Assembly (NCBI GenBank): GCA_004322135.1
Contig: SCSG01000020.1
Coordinates: 62,001-126,000, forward strand
Direction of reading: 5' to 3'
From: Burkholderiaceae bacterium
Lineage (GTDB): Bacteria > Pseudomonadota > Gammaproteobacteria > Burkholderiales > Burkholderiaceae_B
Length of the DNA: 64,000 nt
The notes beneath the pieces were generated by a model. The model ran no database searches and had not been told where the DNA came from. It saw nothing but the letters and a program-made list of their open reading frames with translations. This document shows, in pieces, positions 46,627 to 55,059 of this stretch (its first letter is position 1; every line of letters starts with the position of its first letter). The position numbers and the translations under genes are program-made.

Positions 46627-46828
46627 CTTGCGCCGTTAGTCATGGGGTAGCGCAGGTCATGGGGGTGTGGGGTTGCGGGGCGCGCCCCTATCGACAACCT
46701 GGAGCATATGCAAGTACTATTGCTGGCCATGAACTTTTCGCCGCCTTCCACGAATTCGCGGTGCGCCCGGGGGTACCTCTGCGTGTCCCTGCGTTGGCTG
46801 GCGCGCCGCATCACCGAGCTGCGCGATC

Positions 46829-48058
46829 ATGATGCATAACTCCTCCTCCCCGGCACAGCGCAGTACGTGGCCTTTTGTCATGATGGCCGCGGTGATTCTG
46901 ATGATAACGATGGGCACCCGGCAGTCATTGGGCCTGTTCATGGCGCCATTGAACCTCCATACGGGGCTGGATATTGCAAGCATCAGTTTTGCTATGGCGA
47001 TTTCGCAGCTTGTGTGGGGAATGGTGCAGCCGGCATTTGGGGCTGTCGCCGACCGCTGGGGCCCGGGCCGGGTGATTGTGCTGGGAGCGTTCATGCTGGC
47101 GGCGGGCAGCGTGTTGACCACTTACGTTACCAGTGATTGGGGGCTGATTTTTTCCATTGGCATACTTAGTGCGGCCGGAGCGGGCGCCGGCGGTTTTTCC
47201 ATTGTTATCGGGGCAACGGCGCAGCGTATCCCCGTCGAACGCCAATCCGCGGCGAACGGTGTCATCAACGCGGGCGGCAGCATGGGGCAGTTCATTTTCC
47301 CGCCGCTGAATCAGCTGGTCATCTCGACCCTTGGGTGGATGCAGGCAATGTGGATGATAGCGGCGTTGGCGCTTACTACGGCGCCCATGGCCTGGTGGCT
47401 GCGAGGTTCGCCACGTCCACAGAAAAAGCACGAGGCAGCGCCTCCTTCCCTGACTTTGCGGGAACAGTTGAAAATTGCTTCCCGGAACCGAAGCTATTGG
47501 TGTCTGCATGCGGGTTTTTTCACGTGTGGGTTTCACATTGCCTTTCTGGTTACCCACTTGCCTGGTGAAGTGAATTTATGCGGCTTGAGCGCCAACGTGG
47601 CCTCCATCTCGTTGGCAATAATCGGCCTGGCCAATGTGATTGGCAGCCTCGTGGTAGGTGCTGTCGGCATGCGTGTGCGCATGAAGATGATCCTTTTCTG
47701 GATGTATGCGTCGCGCGCTGTGGTGATCCTGATTTACATGGCTGCGCCCAAAGAACCCTGGACTTTCTATCTGTTTGCAGCGGCACTGGGTGCGACCTGG
47801 CTGGCGACGGTTCCGCCGACGGCGGGCATTACTGCCAAGTTGTTCGGCGGGCGCTATCTTGCCACGCTCTTTGGCCTGACCCTGTTCACCCACCAGATTG
47901 GAGGCTTTTTCGGTGCCTGGCTTGGCGGCCTGGCGCTGGTTTCGTTTGGCAGCTATGAGTGGATGTGGTGGGCAGACGCGGGCCTTGCCCTGCTGGCGGC
48001 GTTGGTGAACCTCCCCATCAAAGAGGCCAAACCAGAGCTGCGGCTGGCCGCAGTATAG
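46829..48058 (+). CDS. MFS transporter (oxalate/monocarboxylate-like)
   Basis: 409-residue, 12-helix major-facilitator protein. The A-motif GAVADRWGPGRV follows helix 2, and the RQSLGLFMAPL first helix and the AQRIPVERQSAANGVINAGGSMGQFIFPPL segment are typical of the OFA/monocarboxylate branch. It has no adjacent catabolic genes. The start at ATG 46829 is the first of two adjacent ATG codons. Substrate unknown. Confidence 0.88.
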   Translation: MMHNSSSPAQRSTWPFVMMAAVILMITMGTRQSLGLFMAPLNLHTGLDIASISFAMAISQLVWGMVQPAFGAVADRWGPGRVIVLGAFMLAAGSVLTTYVTSDWGLIFSIGILSAAGAGAGGFSIVIGATAQRIPVERQSAANGVINAGGSMGQFIFPPLNQLVISTLGWMQAMWMIAALALTTAPMAWWLRGSPRPQKKHEAAPPSLTLREQLKIASRNRSYWCLHAGFFTCGFHIAFLVTHLPGEVNLCGLSANVASISLAIIGLANVIGSLVVGAVGMRVRMKMILFWMYASRAVVILIYMAAPKEPWTFYLFAAALGATWLATVPPTAGITAKLFGGRYLATLFGLTLFTHQIGGFFGAWLGGLALVSFGSYEWMWWADAGLALLAALVNLPIKEAKPELRLAAV

Positions 48059-48173
48059 AATCCGCCCGAGCCGGTCATATCGTTGGTGCTGGCTACTCTT
48101 CGAGGCGGCTCGAACGCGGGTTTTTTGCGCTACGACGTGCTTGTTGATTCCTGACCCGTGAGGCGACTCGTAA

Positions 48174-48596
48174 TCAATACAATACGTTTATTGGCTTGAG
48201 CGTCAACAAGAGGTACCGCAAGGCCTCGCGTGTACCAGAGCCGTCGGGCGCAAGGTGTACGATGCGCTCGACCCGGCGTTCCCAGTAGGGGTCGGGAATA
48301 CGCTTTTTAACGTACGCTTGTGCGTATTCCGAATTGCCTCGATGCAGGTGCTCGGCCTGATCAAGTACGTCTCCCAAAGCGACAAGATTGAGGTCGCAGG
48401 CTTGAGCCAGCACCATGCAGGAGTTTGCAGCTTCAAGAAGTTGAGGGCACTGCACATCGACTGAGCGGCGACCGTCCATGCTGTAAAGTCGGGCACGTGG
48501 GCTGTCACACATGGCCAACTGAATTTCGGCAATGCTGCGCGCGGGAAATTCTTCCGGCTTACCTAGCTGTGTGGGCTTGTACACCGTCACTGCCAT
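48174..48596 (-). CDS. Hypothetical protein
   Basis: 140-residue soluble protein (MAVTVYKPTQLGKPEEFPARS...) with no signal or membrane helix, mostly helical by composition, three Cys, and a basic C-terminal YLLLTLKPINVLY end. A good ribosome site (AGGAACAAAC) precedes the ATG. I recognise no family. It lies alone between two MFS genes that point towards it. Confidence 0.6.
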   Translation of the reverse strand: MAVTVYKPTQLGKPEEFPARSIAEIQLAMCDSPRARLYSMDGRRSVDVQCPQLLEAANSCMVLAQACDLNLVALGDVLDQAEHLHRGNSEYAQAYVKKRIPDPYWERRVERIVHLAPDGSGTREALRYLLLTLKPINVLY

Positions 48597-48754
48597 TGTT
48601 TGTTCCTAAAATCGCGGCAAATGCCTGACCGCTTACTTAGTATTTTCCCTCAATGGTGCCCCGGAGGCCAGAATGCCATCGTCCTCTTCGAGGGGACTAT
48701 TGCGGGAGGTGTCGGCGCACGAACGCACTGGGGTTGAACCAGTCTTGTCTCGGC

Positions 48755-50008
48755 CTAACGCTGTGTGGGTAGGCGGGGCATGTAACGCCAGGCAATTAGC
48801 CAGCCCAGTGCCATTGCCGCGATCACGACGGCAACTGTCGTAGGCCAGCCGCCCCAGGTGTAGGCAACGCCGCAGGCCCAGGCTCCCCCGAAACCGCCGC
48901 AATAGTAGGCGGTGTAATACAGGCCGCTGGCCTGCGAGCGCCCGCTACGGATTCGATAGGCGATGAAACTCATCGTGGCGGATTGCGTGACGAAGACTCC
49001 GCAGGCTGCCACTGCCAGGGCCAGCACGATGCACCAGGCTGGGTGTGCAAGGGTAAGCAGAACGCCTACGGCGGCAATTGCCATCGCCAGCAGAACAGTC
49101 TGCCTGGCGCCTATGCGTGGAATAACACGCCCGGCCAGCGGAGTGACCACCACGCCAAGCAGATACACGGCAAAAACATTGGCCAGTTCACCAGAAGTGA
49201 AATGGTACGGAGCTGCCGCCAGATGCAGGTTCACAAAGGTGAACAGGCCCACCAGCGCAAACAGCATTGTGAAACCCAGGGCGCACGCCGCCTGCAACGA
49301 CGGGTTGTGTAACAACTGACCCAGGGTTTTCATGCTGGCACCAAAGCGGGCACTGGCTACGAAATGGCGCGAGGCGGGAAGGCCGCGCCATACGACGATG
49401 GCACCCACGAGGTTCAGCACGGCCATCACCTCAAAAGCCGCGCGCCAGGGCATGTACTCGGAAAAATGTCCAAGCAGGAATCGCCCTGAAAAACCACCCA
49501 GGACCGAGCCCGCGATATAAACCGTCATGACACGGATCATGGTCGACCCGCGAAACTCTTCGCCGACGTATGCAATGGCCACGACCGACACACCCGGCAC
49601 GGCCAGGCCCTGTAAAAACCGCAGGATCAGCAGACCGTGCACCGTCTGCACCTGGGACATCAAGGCTGTCGGCACGGCCAGGGCGAAAACGGATGCCACG
49701 ACCAGCCACTTGCGTCCCAGCGCGTCAGAAAGCAGACCAACAAAAGGAGAGATCAGCGCCACCGCAAGCACGGTTACGCCAACGGAGTTGCCCAGTTGGA
49801 CCACCGAGGCGTTCAGATCATGCTGCAGCTGCGGCAGAATGGACTGCACCGAATACACCTGCACAAAGGCAAATAAACCCACAAGGCCTACGGTCAGCAT
49901 AAGCAAGCTGCCGGGATTGTCGTTGTAGTCGGAAACGGGAGTGGAAGCTGGCATGGCGGGATCAGGACTTTTCAAACGGGCCTTCCCGTGATGCCGTGGC
50001 GTATTCAT
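48755..50008 (-). CDS. MFS transporter (YnfM-like)
   Basis: 417-residue, 12-helix transporter. An N-terminal soluble stretch of about 30 residues is followed by FVQVYSVQSILPQLQHDLNASVVQLGNSVGVTVLAVALISPFVGLLSDALGRK, the YnfM/YdhP-type first block with the A-motif. ASGLYYTAYYCGGFGGAW is in helix 11. The likely role is drug or metabolite export; the substrate is unknown. It may start at a later ATG (MPASTPVSDY), as the first 18 codons are poorly conserved in type. Confidence 0.88.
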   Translation of the reverse strand: MNTPRHHGKARLKSPDPAMPASTPVSDYNDNPGSLLMLTVGLVGLFAFVQVYSVQSILPQLQHDLNASVVQLGNSVGVTVLAVALISPFVGLLSDALGRKWLVVASVFALAVPTALMSQVQTVHGLLILRFLQGLAVPGVSVVAIAYVGEEFRGSTMIRVMTVYIAGSVLGGFSGRFLLGHFSEYMPWRAAFEVMAVLNLVGAIVVWRGLPASRHFVASARFGASMKTLGQLLHNPSLQAACALGFTMLFALVGLFTFVNLHLAAAPYHFTSGELANVFAVYLLGVVVTPLAGRVIPRIGARQTVLLAMAIAAVGVLLTLAHPAWCIVLALAVAACGVFVTQSATMSFIAYRIRSGRSQASGLYYTAYYCGGFGGAWACGVAYTWGGWPTTVAVVIAAMALGWLIAWRYMPRLPTQR

Positions 50009-50234
50009 GCAGGTCGGCGCGGGGGATAGTTATTATAGGCTGGTGAATCGGCGGCATGTCCTGGGCGTGCTGATTACGCTGGATTAGTTGTGCCCGCGTA
50101 CCTTCTTAGCAGCTTCAGGACTTGGCGAGCAACAGAAGTATCGGATCGTGCGTAGCGCTCGTTGGTTGTGACCTTAATGCCGACGGCAATGTGCATAGAC
50201 ATAGTGGCACTGCACAGCCCGTAAGTTCAGCCCG

Positions 50235-50444
50235 ATGTCAGAAATGGTTCAACGCCCCTGGGGCACCTGGTCACAATGTATTGACTTCCAGTTCATCGAC
50301 GAATTACGCGATTCCTCGAAGCCTCAAATTGCGCTGATTTCCCATGAGTGCTTCAGGGATTGTTTTCAAATTGGGCGTGCTAAATTGCTCCACAGTCCGT
50401 CGCAACTGAACGGTTCGCATCTGGCCTTCACAATCGAAATTTGA
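50235..50444 (+). CDS. Small ORF at the head of the ATP-grasp operon
   Basis: 69 codons (MSEMVQRPWGTWSQ...) ending TGA at 50442-50444, whose last base is the A of the next ATG. It has Cys residues at about 15, 39 and 43 (SHECFRDCF), one acidic half and no signal. The start lacks a clear ribosome site. The same one-base TGATG overlap links the next two genes, which argues that it is translated. It could be a peptide substrate of the ATP-grasp protein, a small accessory protein, or a decayed gene. Confidence 0.5.
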   Translation: MSEMVQRPWGTWSQCIDFQFIDELRDSSKPQIALISHECFRDCFQIGRAKLLHSPSQLNGSHLAFTIEI

Positions 50445-52255
50445 TGATATACGCCACCAGCTTTCTGGCATGGGAAGCAAGGCTAAATGCTCCTCTTCTC
50501 GACCGCATCGGTATGGCTCCCCAGGATATCGTCGGTCACGTCGGGCAATACAACGTTGCAACGAATAATCCTGCTGTGCAGAGCATGGTCGCTGATTGTC
50601 CCGATTTCCTCGATGACATTCGAGGTGCTGTATCCGGGCTTCCCGACCTCCTGAAGAGAAAGTTGGAGCTGCGCCTACTTGGCATATTTGTGATGTCGGG
50701 CCTGGGGTCCTTGGCTGTCACGGACGTTATTGCGTATCCTGACGGCAAGCTTATAGGCGCCATTATCGCGATCGACGTCGACGTGTTTGCCGTCCGGCGC
50801 GCCAACGAATGGGCCAGTCGGAAGGAAAACAGCCCCGTTTCCGAAGATAAGAGCATACAGTTGGAAGGTATAGTTTCCGACAGCGCCGAAGATAGTAGGC
50901 AAGCGGCGATTCAGTATATTTTGCTGCATGAATTCGGCCATGTTATCGCCGCGGCAAATCCCGAAGAGGAAACGTCGGTGGTTCCGGGCTGTGCACGCCA
51001 TGCGGCGTATGCGGAGAGACGCTTTGACATTGTTGAGCAAGCTGCTGTCCGGTTTTTGGGACTCGCGCCCTTTCTGCGCCTGAGCATCGGCAGTGTCGAC
51101 CTGCGGCAGATCGCTGTTGCGCTTGTGGCAGTTGCGGAAGCAAATCAGAATAATCCATACATCTGGATGAATTTATCGACCGCATTCTTCGCCACGGAAC
51201 AACGTTCGCTCGCATTGGTAATGCAGGCGGAAGGGCTAAAGCTACAGCGGACCTACAGGCTGCCAGCTACTAGACAGCCGGCGAAATTCACACTGTTGAT
51301 GCTGATGGCACCCGGCGATCTGGCGGAAAACACGCCGCTGGACTGCCTGCTGGAGGATTGCGATGTCGATTTGGTTCTCTATTTCACGACTCGCCAAAAT
51401 CCGCTACCGCCAGATTTGCCCGCGCATGATGCAGTGATGGTCGCGTTTTCCGACACAGACGACAACCGTTCAACTTTGAAGGCGCTTGAGGGGCTGCTAT
51501 GCAACTGGCCAAAGCCGGTCATCAATGCGCCTCAGTGCATCCCCAACACTGAGCGGAGTAAGGCCAGCGCGCTGTTGCAGGACATACGTGGGTTGCGGAT
51601 GCCGCCGACTCGTGAGGTCACGCGCGATATTTTGCAATCGATTGCGTCAGGTAGTTCGTCAATCTGTCAGGTATTCGACGCCTGCCGCTTTCCTATCATC
51701 TTGCGTCCAGTCGGTTCGCACGCGGGCCGTGACCTCGAACGGATCGGAGATTCCGCCGGGATGGTTTCCTATCTTGCGCGTGTAGAGGGTGCGGATTTCT
51801 ACATCTCCAATTTCATTGACTACCGTAGCGAGGACGGCAAGTATCGAAAGTACCGGATTGCCATTATCGCCGGCGAGCCGTTTGCTTGCCATATGGCCAT
51901 TTCGTCGCAGTGGATGATCCATTACGTCAATGCAGGAATGTACGGATCCAGCGCGAAGCGCGCCGAAGAGGCGGCTTTCATGGCGAATTTTGCAGAGTTT
52001 GTGGATCGGCACGGCGACGCGCTTATCGAAATCTATCGGCGCACCAATCTTGAATACTTATGCATCGATTGTGCTGAAGCAAATGGTGATCTGCTGATAT
52101 TTGAGATTGACCATGCAATGGTTGTGCATGCAATGGACTCTGTAGATCTGTTTCCTCACAAACAGGAGCATATGTTTAAGGTGCAACGTGCGGTGGAAGA
52201 CCTTTTCTACGCGACGAAAAGCATCGAATCCTCTCCAATGAAACCAGGCATGTGA
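50444..52255 (+). CDS. Zincin-like / TPR-like / ATP-grasp multidomain protein
   Basis: 603-residue protein of unusual build. Residues about 1-200 contain LLHEFGHVIAAA, with HEFGH at 162-166, an HExxH zinc-protease motif. Residues about 235-275 (NPYIWMNLSTAFFATEQRSLALVMQAEGLKLQRTYRLPA) resemble TPR helices that precede a known ATP-grasp family. A spacer (LLMLMAPGDLAENTPLDCLLE) leads to the ATP-grasp domain (about 395-585): FPIILRPVGSHAGRDLE, ADFYISNFIDYRS, KYRIAIIAGEPFACHMA and, near 551, LIFEIDHAMVVHAMD with metal ligands. The domain should activate a carboxylate by ATP for amide formation. GC is lower and AT-ending codons commoner than in the neighbours. Start and stop are both TGATG overlaps. 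Confidence 0.75.
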   Translation: MIYATSFLAWEARLNAPLLDRIGMAPQDIVGHVGQYNVATNNPAVQSMVADCPDFLDDIRGAVSGLPDLLKRKLELRLLGIFVMSGLGSLAVTDVIAYPDGKLIGAIIAIDVDVFAVRRANEWASRKENSPVSEDKSIQLEGIVSDSAEDSRQAAIQYILLHEFGHVIAAANPEEETSVVPGCARHAAYAERRFDIVEQAAVRFLGLAPFLRLSIGSVDLRQIAVALVAVAEANQNNPYIWMNLSTAFFATEQRSLALVMQAEGLKLQRTYRLPATRQPAKFTLLMLMAPGDLAENTPLDCLLEDCDVDLVLYFTTRQNPLPPDLPAHDAVMVAFSDTDDNRSTLKALEGLLCNWPKPVINAPQCIPNTERSKASALLQDIRGLRMPPTREVTRDILQSIASGSSSICQVFDACRFPIILRPVGSHAGRDLERIGDSAGMVSYLARVEGADFYISNFIDYRSEDGKYRKYRIAIIAGEPFACHMAISSQWMIHYVNAGMYGSSAKRAEEAAFMANFAEFVDRHGDALIEIYRRTNLEYLCIDCAEANGDLLIFEIDHAMVVHAMDSVDLFPHKQEHMFKVQRAVEDLFYATKSIESSPMKPGM

Positions 52256-53367
52256 TGAATAAATTGTCGAGTGGCGAACTCAATAAGCACAATTTTTCAG
52301 GGGGGCCGGGTGTTTTGCCGGACGTCGTACTGGAACAGGTCAGGGAAGCAATTCTGGTTGTGCCGGAGGTTGGGCTATCTGTGCTTGGCATTAGTCATCG
52401 CTCCGACTGGTTCGCGGCGGTTGTGGCAGAGCTTGAAGCGAATGTTCTGTTTTTGCTGGGGTTGCCGTCCAATTATCATGTGCTTTTGCTTCAGGGAGGG
52501 GCGACACAGCAGTTTTCGATGGTCCCAATGACCCTGTTAAGGGGAAAAGAGCAACCGGCAGAATATATGAAGACGGGATATTGGGGCGGCAAGGTTGTGG
52601 CCGAAGCAAGGCGGGAGGGCCCTATTGATGTGATCTGGGACGGTCATTCATCTGGATTCAGAAGATTACCGAGGGATGATGAACTCGAATTTCGGTCAGA
52701 GGCTCCCTATGTTCACTATGTATCCAACGAGACCGTTGAAGGACTTCAATTTCATCGCGTACTTGGCCGGGACGACGTACCGAGAATATGCGACATGTCT
52801 TCGGATTTTTTATCCGCGCCTTGCAAAGCGGATCAGTTCTCGTTGATTTACGCCCATGCGCAGAAGAATATCGGGCCGGCGGGCGTCACTGTGGTGGTGA
52901 TCAGGGATGAGTTGCTTGAGGGCGCGCCTCGCGATCTTCCGTCATTTCTCGATTATCGGGCGCAGATTGGCGCTCACTCGATTTTGAACACGCCACCGGT
53001 TTTTTCGATCTACGTTGTACTTCTTGTGACTCGATGGCTGCGGGATAACGTAGGAGGGCTCTCGGCCATGGATCAAATCAATTCCAGGAAGGCCGATCTG
53101 CTTTATGGCGCCCTGGATGACAGCGACGGGTTCTACAAGGGCCGGGCAGCCAGAGAGGATCGATCAAAGATGAATGTTGTTTTCAATTTGCGCTCGAACG
53201 AGCTTGAGAACAGGTTTATCAGTACGGCAGCCGATGCCGGATTCTCTGGACTTTCCGGACACCGCAGTATCGGAGGCGTACGTGCCTCACTCTACAATGG
53301 TATGCAACTTCGGGCGGTCGGTAATTTGGTCGACTTCATGGATGACTTCAAACGCTGCAATCAATAA
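52255..53367 (+). CDS. Phosphoserine aminotransferase paralog (SerC-like)
   Basis: 370-residue PLP enzyme closely resembling SerC along its length: NFSGGPGVLPDVVLEQV, HRSDWFAAVVAELEA, LQGGATQQFSMVPMTLL, the CDMSSDFLSAPC segment, AHAQKNIGPAG with the PLP lysine (about 204), and GHRSIGGVRASLYN. It transfers amino groups between glutamate and 3-phosphohydroxypyruvate or a similar phospho-oxo acid. Its ATG shares a base with the upstream stop (TGATG), tying it to the ATP-grasp protein. The organism likely has a housekeeping serC elsewhere, so this is probably a dedicated copy. A GTG at 52252 is an alternative start. Confidence 0.88.
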   Translation: MNKLSSGELNKHNFSGGPGVLPDVVLEQVREAILVVPEVGLSVLGISHRSDWFAAVVAELEANVLFLLGLPSNYHVLLLQGGATQQFSMVPMTLLRGKEQPAEYMKTGYWGGKVVAEARREGPIDVIWDGHSSGFRRLPRDDELEFRSEAPYVHYVSNETVEGLQFHRVLGRDDVPRICDMSSDFLSAPCKADQFSLIYAHAQKNIGPAGVTVVVIRDELLEGAPRDLPSFLDYRAQIGAHSILNTPPVFSIYVVLLVTRWLRDNVGGLSAMDQINSRKADLLYGALDDSDGFYKGRAAREDRSKMNVVFNLRSNELENRFISTAADAGFSGLSGHRSIGGVRASLYNGMQLRAVGNLVDFMDDFKRCNQ

Positions 53368-53380
53368 TGCCAGCCGCACA

Positions 53381-54313
53381 TCAACGGCGGCCATAGGCTG
53401 CCATGGCTGTCTTCGTTTGGTGCCGGGTCTGCTCTGTCACGTAGTCCAGAAATACCTGTGTGCGCTGTGGGACGAATTTGCGGCTGGGTAGGGCGGCATA
53501 CATGGCCAGGTGGCCGGTGACCCAGGGATGCAAGACCCGCACCAGTTCGCCCCGTGCCAGGTTAAGCGCCACGATGTCGACCGAAAACGAGCTGATGCCC
53601 ACGCCATCGAGTGTGGCTTTCAGTAGAGTGTCGGTATGGTTTGCCCACAGCACAGGTTGGATGTCCAGGTTCAGAGCCTGATCGGGGTGCTGATCGGGCC
53701 ACATGCGCCAGAGGTGCCGGTGGCCGCCCGGCTGCTTTAGCCGCAGGCAGTCGTGCCGCGTCAGGTCGCCTGGATTTTGCGGCACGGGGTGACGTTGCAG
53801 GTATTGGGCAGAGGCCACCAGGATGCTGTCGACTTCTATTATTTTGCGTGCAACGACATTGGCGTCAAAGCTGATGTCCGTACCCAGCAACGTGACGTCA
53901 TAATCTTCGATGGGAAGCTCCTGGGGAGCTGCCACTTCGACATCCAGCACAATGTTTGGGTAACGCTGGCGAAAGCCCATTATCAGCGGCGCCAGCACGT
54001 AGCTTGCCAGTACGGGCGGGGCATGGACGCGCAGCACCCCCGCCAATTCGTGCGTTTGCAGGGTCGCTACGGCATCGGCTTCGTCAATATCGTCCAGGAT
54101 GCTGCGTACGCGGCCCAGGTATATTTCTCCCGCCTCGGTTAACGAAAGGCGGCGCGTCGAGCGCTGCAATAGCCGAGTACCCAGGTGGCCCTCCAGATCG
54201 GCGATCAGGCGGGTAACCACTGCGGGCGACAGATCGAGCGCGCGGGCGGCGGCCGCAAAGCCTCCGTCGTCCACCACGCGCAAGAATACGCGCATTGATT
54301 GCAACCGATCCAT
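53381..54313 (-). CDS. LysR-family transcriptional regulator
   Basis: 310-residue LysR regulator of the AaeR/DsdC-like small-effector branch. The helix-turn-helix is at residues about 3-50 (LQSMRVFLRVVDDGGFAAAARALDLSPAVVTRLIADLE) and the effector domain includes VLRVHAPPVLASYVLAPLIMGFRQRYPNIVLDVEVA. It is divergent from doxX with 177 bases between starts. Control of doxX is likely. It ends 14 bases from the serC paralog, tail to tail. Confidence 0.9.
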   Translation of the reverse strand: MDRLQSMRVFLRVVDDGGFAAAARALDLSPAVVTRLIADLEGHLGTRLLQRSTRRLSLTEAGEIYLGRVRSILDDIDEADAVATLQTHELAGVLRVHAPPVLASYVLAPLIMGFRQRYPNIVLDVEVAAPQELPIEDYDVTLLGTDISFDANVVARKIIEVDSILVASAQYLQRHPVPQNPGDLTRHDCLRLKQPGGHRHLWRMWPDQHPDQALNLDIQPVLWANHTDTLLKATLDGVGISSFSVDIVALNLARGELVRVLHPWVTGHLAMYAALPSRKFVPQRTQVFLDYVTEQTRHQTKTAMAAYGRR

Positions 54314-54490
54314 TACTCCCCCTCCATTGAGAAGATTGATTTCTTATTATTGCTGATTTAGCAATGTAGTTGTGACGAAGCGACGGTTTTCCTTCTTGAC
54401 GAGAAACGATATAGTTCATCCCATGGTTTCCGATCTGTCGATTTGATGGCTCTTTCGGCCTAAACCGTCACCGTTAAAAAGGAAGTTCAA

Positions 54491-54907
54491 ATGAACGATT
54501 CATACAAAGCTTATGTTGCGCTCCTCGGCCGCGTACTGCTGGCGCTGATGTTTATTCAGTCGGGTTTTGACAAGTGGCTCAATATTTCGGGTACAGCGGC
54601 ATATATTGCAAGCACTGGCCTGCCGCTGCCTTCGGTTTTGGCTGTTTTAGCAGCCGCTCTTGAATTATTCGGCGGCATCGCCCTGGTGCTTGGCGTCCAG
54701 GTGCGTTGGGTGGGACTGGCCATGGCGCTGTTCACCGTCGTCGTTGGTTCCATATTTCACGCATATTGGGCTGTGCCGGCGGATCAGGCAGCCGTCATGC
54801 AGTTGCTGTTCATGAAGAATATTTCTGTAGCCGGCGGGTTGTTGCTTATATCGGCGCTTGGTGCCGGTCCGCTCAGTGTCGGTGGACGGCGCAAAGCGCT
54901 ACAGTGA
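54491..54907 (+). CDS. DoxX-family membrane protein
   Basis: 138-residue, four-helix inner-membrane protein. LLGRVLLALMFIQSGFDKWLN is the family opening, AALELFGGIALVLGVQVRWVGLAMALFTVVVGSIFHAYW is the core, and VAGGLLLISALG ends it. Members relate to quinone or redox functions but have no firm assigned reaction. A strong ribosome site (AAAAAGGAAG) precedes the ATG at 54491. Divergent from its likely LysR regulator. Confidence 0.9.
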   Translation: MNDSYKAYVALLGRVLLALMFIQSGFDKWLNISGTAAYIASTGLPLPSVLAVLAAALELFGGIALVLGVQVRWVGLAMALFTVVVGSIFHAYWAVPADQAAVMQLLFMKNISVAGGLLLISALGAGPLSVGGRRKALQ

Positions 54908-55059
54908 AAGGGTAGCTAAGCGCTCCCTGAATGCGCCTGTTGCCGGCACGGACCACTTGGTTCGCGTCGGCATCGTGGCGTTGAAAGTCTTGGTTCGCCA
55001 AGTTTTGGCAGCGGGGTCTAGAGTCACCACTTCGACTCCTGGCGTCAATCTATTTGGCG

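Noticed and set aside
50235-50290. Cupin (mannose-6-phosphate isomerase type II) identity for the small ORF based on RPWG
   Set aside because: Only four residues match; the rest shows no cupin metal motif.
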